Of a DNA stretch of 64,000 nt, positions 52,911-61,641 are shown in pieces. This DNA comes from Actinoplanes subtropicus (GTDB lineage Bacteria; Actinomycetota; Actinomycetes; Mycobacteriales; Micromonosporaceae): the NCBI RefSeq assembly GCF_000721705.1, contig NZ_JOJL01000010.1, positions 62,001-126,000 on the forward strand. Reading direction: 5' to 3'. The notes under the pieces were generated by a model that made no database searches, had not been told where the DNA came from, and was given only the letters and a program-made list of their open reading frames with translations. Positions within the stretch are counted from its first letter, which is position 1. Each line of letters opens with the position of its first letter. Both the position numbers and the translations under genes were made by a program.

Positions 52911-52945
52911 TGTCTATTGTCTAACGCCTACTGGTCAATAGACAA
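52911..52945. promoter_or_regulatory. Inverted repeat upstream of the broken Rpn gene
   Basis: TGTCTATTG and CAATAGACA are perfect 9-bp arms with a 16-bp spacer; overlapping TTGTCTA / TAGACAA arms nest within it. It lies 45 bp before the Rpn-type ATG, so it is a candidate operator. The remaining 52946-53140 shows nothing I can support. Confidence 0.5.
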
Positions 52946-53140
52946 CTTGATGCGGCGATCGGCGCACCGGGGCGCCGGCCCCGCGCCCGGCCGTCGCGGG
53001 CCCGGGGCAAAGGCCAACGGCGGCCGGGAGGGTTCCCACGCGGGACAGCCCGGCGGCCGCGCGCGGAGGGTGACCAGCGACGGCGCTGGGCGCCGCATCG
53101 GGGACTTGGGTCCGCCGTACGAAAGGGTGGTTCCTGGAAG

Positions 53141-53506
53141 TCAGTCGAGGCAGAACTCGTTGCCCTCGATGTCCTGCATCACCAGGCAGGACTCGTTCTC
53201 CTCGTCGGCGGTGAGCAGGTACAGCCGGGTGGCGCCGAGGGGGATCAGGCGGGCGCACTCGGCCTCCAGCGCGGCCAGCCGCTCCTCGCCGACCAGGCCG
53301 GTGCCGACCCGCACGTCGAGGTGCACCCGGTTCTTGACGACCTTGCCCTCGGGGACCCGCTGGAAGTACAGCCGGGGGCCCACGCCGTTCGGGTCGGCGC
53401 AGACCGTGCCCTCATGGACGTAGCCCAGCACCTCGCTCCAGAAGCGCGCGACCTTTTCCGGGTCCGCGCAGTCGAAGGTGACCTGGACCTGCCTTACCGT
53501 CGCCAT
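53141..53506 (-). CDS. VOC (glyoxalase/bleomycin-resistance fold) protein
   Basis: The protein has 121 residues, a single VOC module pair: VQVTFDCADPEKVARFWSEV, NRVHLDVRV (first metal His) and VMQDIEGNEFCLD (C-terminal Glu). GPRLYFQRVPEGK lies between. The small-molecule substrate is unknown. It is 18 nt downstream of a membrane-anchored protein gene and probably co-transcribed. Confidence 0.92.
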   Translation of the reverse strand: MATVRQVQVTFDCADPEKVARFWSEVLGYVHEGTVCADPNGVGPRLYFQRVPEGKVVKNRVHLDVRVGTGLVGEERLAALEAECARLIPLGATRLYLLTADEENESCLVMQDIEGNEFCLD

Positions 53507-53524
53507 CGGGACACCATACGGGGC

Positions 53525-54361
53525 TCAGCAGACGGTGGTGTACTGGGCGGTGACGGCGGTGCCGTCGTCGGAGGCGGCGACGATGACCGAGACGGCGCCC
53601 GCGCGGTAGACGACCCGGTTGGACTCGCCGGCGGTGAACCGGTGGGCGCCGGCGGGGACGATCCCGGTGAGCCGGCCGGCCAGGCCCGCGCTGTCGACCG
53701 GCTCGCTGACCGCGCCCACCGTGTCGACCTGGCCGCCGGCCGCGCAGCTGACCCGCTGGTCGGTGAGCGTCGCGGGCCGGGTGCCGAGGCGGCCGAGCAG
53801 GCCGGTCAGCGCCGTGGTGGCGGCCGTCGCGCCGGCCGGCGGGCTGGGCGCGGCGGCCCGGCCGAGGCTGCACGCGCTCCTCGCGACCACGGCCAGCCAG
53901 CCGGGGCTCACCCGGCTCACCGAGACCGTCACGCCATCGCCGAGGGCGCCCCGCAGCGTGCGCACGCCGGCGATCGAGGGGCCGAGGCCGGCGGCGTAGC
54001 GGGCCGGCAGCCGCTGGGCGATCGCGGCGATCAGCTCGTCCTCGCCGCCGGTGTCGGTGTAGAGGTCGGCCCGGGCGCTGAACAGTCCGCCCCGATGCAA
54101 TCCCAGCCGGCACCGCGCCGACTCGACCACCGGGCTGACCGCCACCGCGGCGCCGTCGCCGGCGGCGACCACGACGTCGGCCACCGCCGCGTTCAGGTCG
54201 GCGACCACCTGGCCCACATGCGGCCGGCGGTCGGTGTCCCACCGCCACCACCCGGCGACCGCGCCGCCCAGCACGCCGATCGCCACGACCACCGTCCCCG
54301 CGGCGATCAGCCGCCTCGCCCCCAGCTTCACGACCTCATTGTGCCCGGGCGGGGTTGCCAT
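53525..54361 (-). CDS. Single-span membrane protein, unknown
   Basis: The protein has 278 residues. One hydrophobic helix (~18-38, LIAAGTVVVAIGVLGGAVAG) is followed by an extracytoplasmic region with Cys pairs (ARCRLGL, ARSACSL, RVSCAAG and the C-terminal TTVC) that may form disulfides. The body is Ala/Val/Thr-rich with no recognised motif. It is divergent from the GNAT gene, 62 bp apart. Confidence 0.7.
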   Translation of the reverse strand: MATPPGHNEVVKLGARRLIAAGTVVVAIGVLGGAVAGWWRWDTDRRPHVGQVVADLNAAVADVVVAAGDGAAVAVSPVVESARCRLGLHRGGLFSARADLYTDTGGEDELIAAIAQRLPARYAAGLGPSIAGVRTLRGALGDGVTVSVSRVSPGWLAVVARSACSLGRAAAPSPPAGATAATTALTGLLGRLGTRPATLTDQRVSCAAGGQVDTVGAVSEPVDSAGLAGRLTGIVPAGAHRFTAGESNRVVYRAGAVSVIVAASDDGTAVTAQYTTVC

Positions 54362-54423
54362 CGGCGGCGGCGGTTTGACAATGTCGGGGGCACCTCGCCG
54401 AGACGTCAGGGGGTATCCCGCCG

Positions 54424-55191
54424 ATGACCACCCGAGACCTCGCCCGGCGGACGGCCACCGACCTGTCCGCCCTGCTCGCCGCCGACAGCCGGGCCGGCTT
54501 CGCCTGGCAGCAGCGGATGTGGCAGATCGCCGTCTGCCTCTCCGCCGACGCGTCCGACGACGAGGCGCTGCGGGCGGCCCGCGCGCGCTTCCAGGGTCTG
54601 TATGCTCCCGGCCGCGACTTCGCCGACTTCCACCTGTGGCGCCCCGACCCGGGCGAGCGCGCCGCCGCCAACGCCCGGCTCGAGTCGCTCACCGCCCGGC
54701 TGCGCGAGCTGCTGCACATGCCGCCGGTGACGTTGCGGCGCGCCCGGCACGCGGACGCCGAGCGGGTCGCGGCGATCTGGCACGCGGGCTGGCACGACGG
54801 GCATCTCGGCCACGTGCCCGAGGAGCTGGTCGCCATCCGTACGGCGGAGAACTTCCGCACCCGCGCGGCGGCCCGCCTCACGGACACGACGGTGGCCGAG
54901 GTCGGCGGCGAGGTCGGCGGCTTCGTGATGGTGGTCGGCGACGAGGTCGAGCAGGTCTTCGTGGACGCGTCGTTCCGCGGCGGCGGGGTGGCCGACGCCC
55001 TGCTGGCCGAGGCGGAACGGCTGGTCGCGGCCGGCGGGCACGAGGTGGCGTGGCTCGCGGTGGTGACCGGCAACGCGCGGGCGCGGCGCTTCTACGAGCG
55101 GTCCGGGTGGGCCGACGACGGCGAGCTCGACTACGCGGCCGACGGGGTCGCCGTGCCGTGCCGGCGGTATGTGAAGCGGCTCGGGTCGTAA
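54424..55191 (+). CDS. GNAT family acetyltransferase with N-terminal extension
   Basis: The protein has 255 residues. The C-terminal ~155 residues form a GNAT domain: VTLRRARHADAERVAAIWHA, EVEQVFVDASFRGGGVADAL (acetyl-CoA loop) and ARRFYERSGWADDGEL. The first ~100 residues are a separate helical region (AGFAWQQRMWQIAVCLSADA) of unknown role. It ends 66 nt before the rtcB2 start. Confidence 0.9.
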   Translation: MTTRDLARRTATDLSALLAADSRAGFAWQQRMWQIAVCLSADASDDEALRAARARFQGLYAPGRDFADFHLWRPDPGERAAANARLESLTARLRELLHMPPVTLRRARHADAERVAAIWHAGWHDGHLGHVPEELVAIRTAENFRTRAAARLTDTTVAEVGGEVGGFVMVVGDEVEQVFVDASFRGGGVADALLAEAERLVAAGGHEVAWLAVVTGNARARRFYERSGWADDGELDYAADGVAVPCRRYVKRLGS

Positions 55192-55257
55192 TTCGGTTGG
55201 CCCGCCGCCGGGCGTACGCGATGCTCTGCCTGTCGTTTTGAGAAAGAGCGTTCGCCT

Positions 55258-56322
55258 TTGCCTGCTTCTGTCAAGATTTTCGCGTCCCCGTCCAGCTGGA
55301 TCGAGTCCGCCGCCGTCGATCAGTGCCACCAGGTCGCCGCCTTCGACGGCATGCTGCACGTCGCCGGCATGCCCGACCTGCATCCCGGCAAGGGCGCCCC
55401 GATCGGCGCCGCGATGAGCTCCACAGTGCTCTATCCGTTCCTGGTCGGTTCCGACATCGGCTGCGGCATCGCGGTCTTCCCGATCCGGGTCAAACGGCCG
55501 GTGCCCGAGAAGCTCGCGGCCCGCTTCCCCGACCTCGACGAGCCGGTCTCGCCCTCGACGGACCCGCCGCTCGGTTACACCGACAGCTTCGGCACGGTCG
55601 GCCGCGGCAACCACTTCGTCGAGCTGGCCCGGGTCGACACCGTGCTCGACGCCTTTCACAGCGAGCGCCTCGGGCTGGCCAAGGGCGACCTCGTGCTGAT
55701 CGTCCACAGCGGATCGCGCGGGCTCGGCGAGCGCATCCTGCGCGACCATACCGAGCTGCACGGCGCGGGCCCGGCCCCCGATCCCGCGCGCTACCTCGAA
55801 AACCATGATTCGGCCGTACGGTGGGGATCGTTGAACAGGCGCATGCTGGCCGTCCGCGTTTCTCGTGCCCTCGGGGCCGAGCTCGGTGAGCCGCTGGTCG
55901 ACGAGTGTCACAACCTGGTGACCGTCGCCGACGGGGTCTATCTGCACCGCAAGGGCGCGGCTCGGGGCGACGGGCGGGACGTGCTGATCGCCGGCACCCG
56001 CGGCACCGCCTCCTACCTGGTGGCCGCGCACGCGGGGGCCGAGGCGAACTTCTCGGTGGCGCACGGCGCGGGCCGCAAGATGTCCCGGGCGGACGCGCTG
56101 CGCCGGGGCAAGGCGAAGCACACGGTCGAGGAGCTGCGCCGTACGCCGGTGGGCTCGCTGGTGGTCTGCGGCGATCGGCAGCTGCTGTTCGAGGAGGCGC
56201 CGACGGCGTACAAGCGGATCGAGCAGGTGATCGGCGACCTGACCGCGCACGAGCTGGCCACCCCGATCGTCACCACGCTGCCCCTGGTCACCTACAAGAC
56301 CGCCGCCGTGGGTCGCCGATGA
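55258..56322 (+). CDS. rtcB2: RtcB2, RNA ligase paired with PrfH
   Basis: The protein has 354 residues from a TTG; no ATG lies near and the N-terminus matches the family here. RtcB ligase motifs are complete: MPDLHPGKGAPIGAA (~40), VGSDIGCGIAVFP with metal Cys (~63), GRGNHFVEL (~118), HSGSRGLGE (~152) and the nucleophile site AHGAGRKMSR (~285). RtcB joins RNA 3'-phosphate and 5'-OH ends using GTP and Mn. The next gene is PrfH with ATGA overlap, which identifies the RtcB2 branch known to re-seal 16S rRNA cut by ribotoxins. Confidence 0.94.
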   Translation: MPASVKIFASPSSWIESAAVDQCHQVAAFDGMLHVAGMPDLHPGKGAPIGAAMSSTVLYPFLVGSDIGCGIAVFPIRVKRPVPEKLAARFPDLDEPVSPSTDPPLGYTDSFGTVGRGNHFVELARVDTVLDAFHSERLGLAKGDLVLIVHSGSRGLGERILRDHTELHGAGPAPDPARYLENHDSAVRWGSLNRRMLAVRVSRALGAELGEPLVDECHNLVTVADGVYLHRKGAARGDGRDVLIAGTRGTASYLVAAHAGAEANFSVAHGAGRKMSRADALRRGKAKHTVEELRRTPVGSLVVCGDRQLLFEEAPTAYKRIEQVIGDLTAHELATPIVTTLPLVTYKTAAVGRR

Positions 56323-56936
56323 CCACCCATCTGCTGCTCTCCGCCGGGCGTGGGCCGGCCGAGTGCTCGTGGGCGGTGGCCCGGCTGGTCGGGCGGCTCG
56401 AGAAGGACGCCGCCCGGCACGGTGTCGCGGTCGCCCGGGTCGACGCGGTCGACGGCGAGCGGGCGGGCACGTTCCGCTCGGTGCTGCTGCGGATCGGCGA
56501 CGACGCCTTCGCCGCCGCCTGGACCGGGACGCTGTGCTGGCAGGCGCCCAGCCCGTACCGGCGCGGCCACGGGCGCAAGAACTGGTACGTGACCGCCCGG
56601 CCGTGCTCGCTCGACGCGCCGGCCACCCCGTTCGCCGAGTCCGATGTGGAGGTCGTGGCGGTGCGCACCGGCGGGCCGGGCGGTCAGCACCGCAACAAGG
56701 CCAGCACGGCGGCGCGGGCCACCCACCGGCCGTCCGGACTCGTGGTGGTGGCCGACACCGAGCGGCAGTTCTCGCTCAACCGTTCCCTCGCCCTGCGCCG
56801 GCTGCGCGAGCTGCTGGCCGCCGGTGACGCGGCGTCGGCCCGTGCCCTGGCCGACGCCCGCTGGCAGATCCACGACGACCTGGTCCGCGGCGACCCGGTC
56901 CGGACCTTCACTTCTCGGCCAGGAAGTCCAACGTGA
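56319..56936 (+). CDS. prfH: Peptide chain release factor-like protein PrfH
   Basis: The protein has 205 residues. It holds the peptidyl-tRNA hydrolysis motif GGPGGQHRNK (~117-126) in a release-factor domain, with no stop-codon recognition domain. The N-terminal ~75 residues are a small extra region. PrfH releases peptides from ribosomes damaged in the decoding centre so that RtcB2 can repair the rRNA. Translation is coupled to rtcB2 (ATGA). The 3' end overlaps the convergent hydrolase gene by 29 nt. Confidence 0.94.
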   Translation: MTTHLLLSAGRGPAECSWAVARLVGRLEKDAARHGVAVARVDAVDGERAGTFRSVLLRIGDDAFAAAWTGTLCWQAPSPYRRGHGRKNWYVTARPCSLDAPATPFAESDVEVVAVRTGGPGGQHRNKASTAARATHRPSGLVVVADTERQFSLNRSLALRRLRELLAAGDAASARALADARWQIHDDLVRGDPVRTFTSRPGSPT

Positions 56937-57696
56937 CGGCGGCCAGCAGCGGCGACGTGCCCATGCTGTAGTGGGTCACGCCGGGCAGGATCGCCAGCGC
57001 GTGCCCGCCCGCGGGCCGCCCCTCGGCCATCCAGCCGCCGTCCCGCAGACCGCCGTCGAGCAGCTTGAACACCTCGACGAAGTGGCTCGGCGGCCACATG
57101 TCGGCGTCGCCCGCGACGATCATCGTGGGCACGGTGAGGGCGCGGACCTCCTCGGTGAAGTCGAAGTCCACCGCCATCGACCGGCCGATCTTGTCGAGCA
57201 GCCGCGGGAAGTCCTCCGGGCGCGGCGCGACCCGCTGGTACAGCTCGTACATCGGGGTCTGCTTCATGAACTCGAGCGCGGCGGCGTTGACCTGGCCCTG
57301 CTGCTCGAGGATCTCCGGGTAGGTGGCGTCGCGCCGGATGCCGGCGGAGACCGAGACGAGCCGGCCGACCTTCTCCGGGTGCTGGAAGGCCAGCTGCATG
57401 CCGACGCCGCCGCCGAGCGAGTAGCCGACCACGTCCGGCCGGTCGAGACCGAGGTGGTCGATCAGCGCGGCGATGTCGCCGGCCATCAGGCGTACGTCGA
57501 GGGGACGGTCGATGTCGGCGGTGCGGCCGTGCCCCTGCAGATCGGGCAGGATCACCTGGCGCTCGGCGGCCAGAGCGGTCAGATTCGGTCCGAACATCTC
57601 CCCGTTGCCCAGGCCGCCGTGCAGCAGCACCAGCGGGCGGCCGGTGCCGTGGATCTCGTAGTAGAGGTTGATGCCGTTGACGTCCGCGTGGCTCAT
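56908..57696 (-). CDS. Alpha/beta hydrolase
   Basis: The protein has 262 residues. The N-terminal VLLHGGLGNGEMF, nucleophile motif VGYSLGGGVGMQ (~92), acid VAGDADMWPP (~196) and catalytic His THYSMG (~240) are present. This is the general esterase/haloperoxidase-like type. The substrate is unknown. It converges with prfH and overlaps it by 29 nt. Confidence 0.92.
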   Translation of the reverse strand: MSHADVNGINLYYEIHGTGRPLVLLHGGLGNGEMFGPNLTALAAERQVILPDLQGHGRTADIDRPLDVRLMAGDIAALIDHLGLDRPDVVGYSLGGGVGMQLAFQHPEKVGRLVSVSAGIRRDATYPEILEQQGQVNAAALEFMKQTPMYELYQRVAPRPEDFPRLLDKIGRSMAVDFDFTEEVRALTVPTMIVAGDADMWPPSHFVEVFKLLDGGLRDGGWMAEGRPAGGHALAILPGVTHYSMGTSPLLAAVTLDFLAEK

Positions 57697-57795
57697 GGTC
57701 GCTCCTCACTCGATTCTTGCCGATACAGACCGGGCCGCGGCACCGAATTCATCGCTAGGCTCGGCACTGGGAGATGTTTTCGTTTTGGGGGAATC

Positions 57796-58635
57796 ATGCG
57801 GATCGCGGTCACCGGTGGGACCGGGAAGCTCGGCCGGGCGGTGGTCGCGTCGCTGCGCGCGGCCGGCGACGAGGTGGTCAACCTGGACGCCGCGGCGGTC
57901 CGGCCGGACATCCGGATCGACCTGACCGACTACGGCCAGACGATCGAGGCGCTGACCGCGATCGACGACCGGTACGACCACATCGACGCGGTGGTGCACC
58001 TCGCCGCGATCCCGGCGCCGGGCATCACCGGCAACGCGGCCACCTTCCAGAACAACATCGTCGCCACGTACAACGTCTTCGCGGCCGCCAAGGCAGCGGG
58101 CATCACGAACGTGGTGTGGGCGTCGAGCGAGACGCTGCTGGGCATCCCGTTCGACACGCCGCCGCCGTACATCCCGCTCGACGAGGAGTACCCGGCCCGG
58201 CCCGAGTCCCGGTACGCGCTCGCCAAGCATCTCGAGGAGACGATGGCGGCGCAGTTCTGCCGGTGGAATCCGGAGCTCAAGATGATCGGGCTGCGCTTCT
58301 CGAACGTGATGGACCCCGAGGACTACCTGGAGTTCCCGTCGTTCGACGACGATCCCGCGCTGCGCAAGTGGAACCTGTGGGGCTACATCGACGCGCGGGA
58401 CGGGGCGCAGGCGGTGCGCCGGGCGCTCGACTACCGGGCCACCGGGGTGGAGATCTTCATCATCGCGAACGCGGACACGGTGATGAGCCGGTCGTCGGCG
58501 AGCCTGGCGGCGGCCGTCTACCCGGGCGTCGAGGTGCGCAAGGAGCTGGGCGAGCGCGAGACGCTGCTCTCCATCGACAAGGCGCGGCGGCTGCTCGGCT
58601 ACGAGCCGCGGCACAGCTGGCGCGATCACGTCTGA
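57796..58635 (+). CDS. NAD-dependent epimerase/dehydratase (extended SDR)
   Basis: The protein has 279 residues from the ATG at 57796. The Rossmann motif RIAVTGGTGKLGRAVV is followed by VVHLAAIPAPG, the catalytic SSETLLG, and ESRYALAKHLEE (YxxxK). This is the nucleotide-sugar epimerase/dehydratase class; the substrate is unknown. Its last 10 nt overlap the end of the decayed phosphotransferase gene on the other strand. Confidence 0.92.
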   Translation: MRIAVTGGTGKLGRAVVASLRAAGDEVVNLDAAAVRPDIRIDLTDYGQTIEALTAIDDRYDHIDAVVHLAAIPAPGITGNAATFQNNIVATYNVFAAAKAAGITNVVWASSETLLGIPFDTPPPYIPLDEEYPARPESRYALAKHLEETMAAQFCRWNPELKMIGLRFSNVMDPEDYLEFPSFDDDPALRKWNLWGYIDARDGAQAVRRALDYRATGVEIFIIANADTVMSRSSASLAAAVYPGVEVRKELGERETLLSIDKARRLLGYEPRHSWRDHV

Positions 58636-59615
58636 GCGGCCAGCGACAACGCCTCGGTGAGGTTGTGCTCGGCGATCGCGCTCATGAACGCCCGGTCGGG
58701 AAATCGCCGTCGAGCAGGCGCAGCGGGCCGGCGGTCAGCGAGAGGCGCTGGGCGAGCAGGTAGAAGGCCAGGCGCGCCTCGTCGAGGCCGGTGGTGGTCA
58801 CCCGGTGGTATTCGTCGCGCAGCCGGATACGCAGGAAGACGTGTTCCCACTCGACGTCGAAGTACATGAGGTTCTCGATGTCGATCAGGACCGGATTGCG
58901 GTCGCGATCGATCAGGACGTGGTCCATGCCCAGCTCGCCGTGGATCAGGGAGTACTCCGCTCGCGGGCGCACGGCGTCGGCCAGGTCGTGGAGGCGGCGG
59001 TCGAGGCGATCACGGGCGGCGGCGATCCGGGGGTCCCGGGCGGCGGCCTCGGCCAGGCAGCGCTCGGCGAGGTCGAGGACCGTCCGCTCGCAGGTCGGCC
59101 GGCGGGCGGTGCCGCCGGCCTCGACCAGGGCGACCTTGCCAAAGGCGGGGGCCCGGTGCCGGCGCATCCGGTCCAGGTCGGCGGCCAGGCGCTCCATGGT
59201 GGGGGTCGCCGCGGCGGGGTCGCGCTCGAGGAGGCTCTCCAGGTTCCCGCCGGGGAAGTCCTCGAGGACGATCAGGTCGGCCGGGAGGTGGGTGTGGCCG
59301 CGGTCGCGCAGGTAGACCTCCGGCACGCGCAGGCCGAGGCGGTCGAGGCGGTGCCGGGCGGCCTCGTACGGGTCGAGGCCGGCGCTGGACGAGAACGGGT
59401 CGCGATCGTCGTCCTCCGCGGCGTCCGGCCAGTAGTTCTCGCCGGCGGCCCAGAGATACGCGATCGCGGTGGCGCCGTCGTCCATGGTCAGGCGGTAGAC
59501 GCCCGTGCGGCTGCCGCCCGCCAGCCGGGCGACCCGATTCCAGGGCGCGGTGGCGGCCGAGCGCGGCCCGCGCCACGCCGGCCAGGTCGTCCCGGGCCAC
59601 GGGTCGGGGTGCCAT
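58626..59615 (-). pseudogene. Phosphotransferase (APH fold) with two compensating frameshifts
   Basis: Three frame segments make one 330-codon protein. The start ATG at 59615 gives MAPRPVARDDLAGVARAALG; near 59537 the frame shifts into the segment with LAGGSRTGVYRLTMDDGATA (nucleotide loop) and the kinase motif LIHGELGMDHVLID, NPVLIDIENL. Near 58697 it shifts back to DRAFMSAIAEHNLTEALSL. One extra and one missing base explain both. The longest intact frame is 58682-59485, which lacks both ends. Aminoglycoside-phosphotransferase-like kinases act on many small molecules. It is probably inactive unless the indels are errors. Confidence 0.8.
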
Positions 59616-59711
59616 GCGGCGTGACTCTACCCACCCGTACCGGGAAAGGTTTTGACCTTCTTGCATGTCTTCATAGGCTTTCGTAGCATCGGGCGCGTCG
59701 AATGGGGCTGC

Positions 59712-60305
59712 ATGGCTTTGGTCGGATCGATCCTGCGGGGCGTACGCGCGCATCCGATCGCGATCGCTCTCACCGCGGGGACGCTGGCGCTGGGGATCGG
59801 GCTGTGCGTGGCCGGGTGGACGGCGTCCAACCCGCGCGATCCGGTGCTGGCCGGGCGGCCCGCGCCGTACCGATCGATCGGGCCGCAGCGCATGTTCGGG
59901 CCGGTGTCGCTGGAGTCGGCGGATGTGACCGGGAGTTTCGTCGGCGCCGCGGGCGACGTCGGCGCGCTGATCGCGGTGGGGCCGAACAGTTCCGTCGAGG
60001 ATCGCCGGGCGGCGACCTTCGTCGTCGTGTCCGGGCTCGCCGATCCGGCCTGCTTCTCGTTCCGGGCCGCGGACGGACGGTATCTGCGGCGCTCGGCGGA
60101 GCGGCTGCGACTGAGCAACGCCGACCGGAGCGATCGGTTCCGATCGGATGCGACCCTGTGCGCCCGGCGCGGCGCGGTTCCGCAGTCGATCGCGCTGGAG
60201 CTCTTCGGCCGGCCGGGATCGTTCGTGCGGCACGACGGCGATCTGATCCGGGTGGGCGCGCTCGACGCCAGCGGCGCGTTCATGGTCCGGCAGCCGCTCG
60301 CCTGA
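59712..60305 (+). CDS. Membrane-anchored AbfB (arabinose-binding) domain protein
   Basis: The protein has 197 residues from the ATG at 59712; a TTG at 59652 is an alternative. A membrane helix (~13-38, IAIALTAGTLALGIGLCVAG) anchors an extracytoplasmic AbfB/CBM42-like beta-trefoil domain: SLESADVTGSFVGAAG, FSFRAADGRYLRRSAERLRL, FRSDATLC, GSFVRHDGDLIRVG. No catalytic domain is attached, so it may bind arabinofuranosyl polymers at the cell surface. Family assignment is by motif similarity. Confidence 0.75.
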   Translation: MALVGSILRGVRAHPIAIALTAGTLALGIGLCVAGWTASNPRDPVLAGRPAPYRSIGPQRMFGPVSLESADVTGSFVGAAGDVGALIAVGPNSSVEDRRAATFVVVSGLADPACFSFRAADGRYLRRSAERLRLSNADRSDRFRSDATLCARRGAVPQSIALELFGRPGSFVRHDGDLIRVGALDASGAFMVRQPLA

Positions 60306-60424
60306 CCTTGTTCTGCGCCGCTGCTGTTCGACACGCTGTTGCAGGCGAAGTCGGCGTACTGGGTGGGATGGTCGACCCGGCGAACGGCACTGCCTGCAGC
60401 GTCGTCTGAGTTCTCTCGCGCGGC

Positions 60425-60586
60425 GAGTATCTCGCTCAGGAAGATACTCACCGCGCGAGATACTCACCGCGCGAGATACTCACCGCGCGAGATACTCGCC
60501 CCGCGAGATACTCGCCCCGCGAGATACTCGCCCCGCGAGATACTCGCCCCGCGAGATACTCGCCCCGCGAGATACTGGCCTGATCG
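60425..60586. repeat. Tandem array B: nine 16-bp GATACT units plus an inverted copy
   Basis: GATACT occurs at exact 16-bp steps from 60443 to 60571 (nine units). Units 1-3 read GATACTCACCGCGCGA; later units read GATACTCGCCCCGCGA; the last is GATACTGGCC. An inverted copy, GAGTATC, lies at 60425. The GCGAG-ATA-CTCGC core matches array A. The array ends directly at the first recognisable codons of the FAD oxidoreductase. Confidence 0.9.
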
Positions 60587-60594
60587 GGGCCGGG

Positions 60595-61620
60595 ATGGCC
60601 GGCGTTTCGATCGCGTACGAGCTCTCCGACGCGGGCTCGGTCGTGGTGCTGGAGCAGGAGAGCCGCCCCGCGTACCACACCACCGGCCGGTCGGCGGCCA
60701 TGTTCCTGGAGAGCTACGGCACCCCCGAGGTGCGGCGGCTGACCACCGAGTCACGGGCGGACTTCGACGCCGCCGGCGAGCTGCTCAAGCCGCGCCCGAT
60801 CGTCTGGGTCGCCCCACCCGACCAGATTGCCGAACTGGAGGCCATGGCGGCAGCCCAGCCCACCCTCGAGCCCGCGCCACGGCCGGAGGAGTTCTGCCCG
60901 GTTCTGCGCGCGGGCTGGTGCGCCGCGGCGCTGCTCGAGCCGGGCGCCCAGGAGATCGACGTGATGGGCCTGCACCAGCACTATCTCGGCGGTGCGCGGC
61001 GACGCGGGGCCCGGATCGTGCTCGACGCCGCGGTCCGGTCCGGCCGGCCGAGGAACGGCCGCTGGCTGCTCGACACCGCGGCCGGCCCGGTCGAGGCGGC
61101 GATCGTGGTGAACGCGGCCGGGGCGTGGGCGGATCGGATCGCTTCCGCGCTCGGGGCGGAACCGATCGGCATGCGACCGATGCGGCGGACCGCGGCGGTG
61201 GTGCGCGCGTCCGGGGTCGATCGGAACTGGCCGATCGTGGGCGATGTCGGCGAGACGTTCTACTTCCGGCCCGAGGGGGTCGGCGTGCTCGTGTCGCCGG
61301 CCGACGAGACGCCGAGCGAGCCGTGCGACGCCCGCCCCGAGGACGTCGACGTGGCGCGCGCGATCGAACGGGTCAACGAGGCGACCGTTCTCGGCCTGCG
61401 CTCGGTGCAGACGGCGTGGGCGGGATTGCGCACGTTCGCTCCCGACCGGCAGCCGGTGGCCGGGGCCGATCCGGCCGCGCCGGGCCTGTTCTGGGTGGCC
61501 GGGCAGGGCGGTTACGGCATCCAGATCGCGCCCGCGCTGGCCCGGCTCGCCGCGGGCGCGGTGACCGGAAAAGGCTCCCCGGTGCCCGCCGCGCTGTCGG
61601 TGGCGCGTTTCCGGTCCTGA
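60595..61620 (+). CDS. FAD-dependent oxidoreductase (DAO family), N-terminus clipped by repeats
   Basis: The protein has 341 residues from the only plausible start, the ATG at 60595. That Met is inside the FAD motif: the codons just before it read LIGAG, so the intact motif GAGMAGVSIAYEL spans the start. The usual opening strand (M-x-VVVIGAG) is missing and array B occupies its place. The rest is normal: RPAYHTTGRSAAMFLESYG, IVVNAAGAWADRIASALG, GLRTFAPDRQPVAG and FWVAGQGGYGIQIAPALARL. The family includes glycine/D-amino-acid oxidases. FAD binding is probably impaired unless an unusual start upstream is used. Confidence 0.82.
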   Translation: MAGVSIAYELSDAGSVVVLEQESRPAYHTTGRSAAMFLESYGTPEVRRLTTESRADFDAAGELLKPRPIVWVAPPDQIAELEAMAAAQPTLEPAPRPEEFCPVLRAGWCAAALLEPGAQEIDVMGLHQHYLGGARRRGARIVLDAAVRSGRPRNGRWLLDTAAGPVEAAIVVNAAGAWADRIASALGAEPIGMRPMRRTAAVVRASGVDRNWPIVGDVGETFYFRPEGVGVLVSPADETPSEPCDARPEDVDVARAIERVNEATVLGLRSVQTAWAGLRTFAPDRQPVAGADPAAPGLFWVAGQGGYGIQIAPALARLAAGAVTGKGSPVPAALSVARFRS

Positions 61621-61641
61621 AGCGGGCGTACGCTCACGAAC

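Noticed and set aside
52935..53258. 107-residue minus-strand frame
   Set aside because: It overlaps the VOC gene in another frame and has Pro/Arg shadow composition.
60448..60754. Short minus-strand frames reading SRGEYLAGRV repeats
   Set aside because: They are translations of the 16-bp DNA array, which is open in every frame; no start or family supports a protein.
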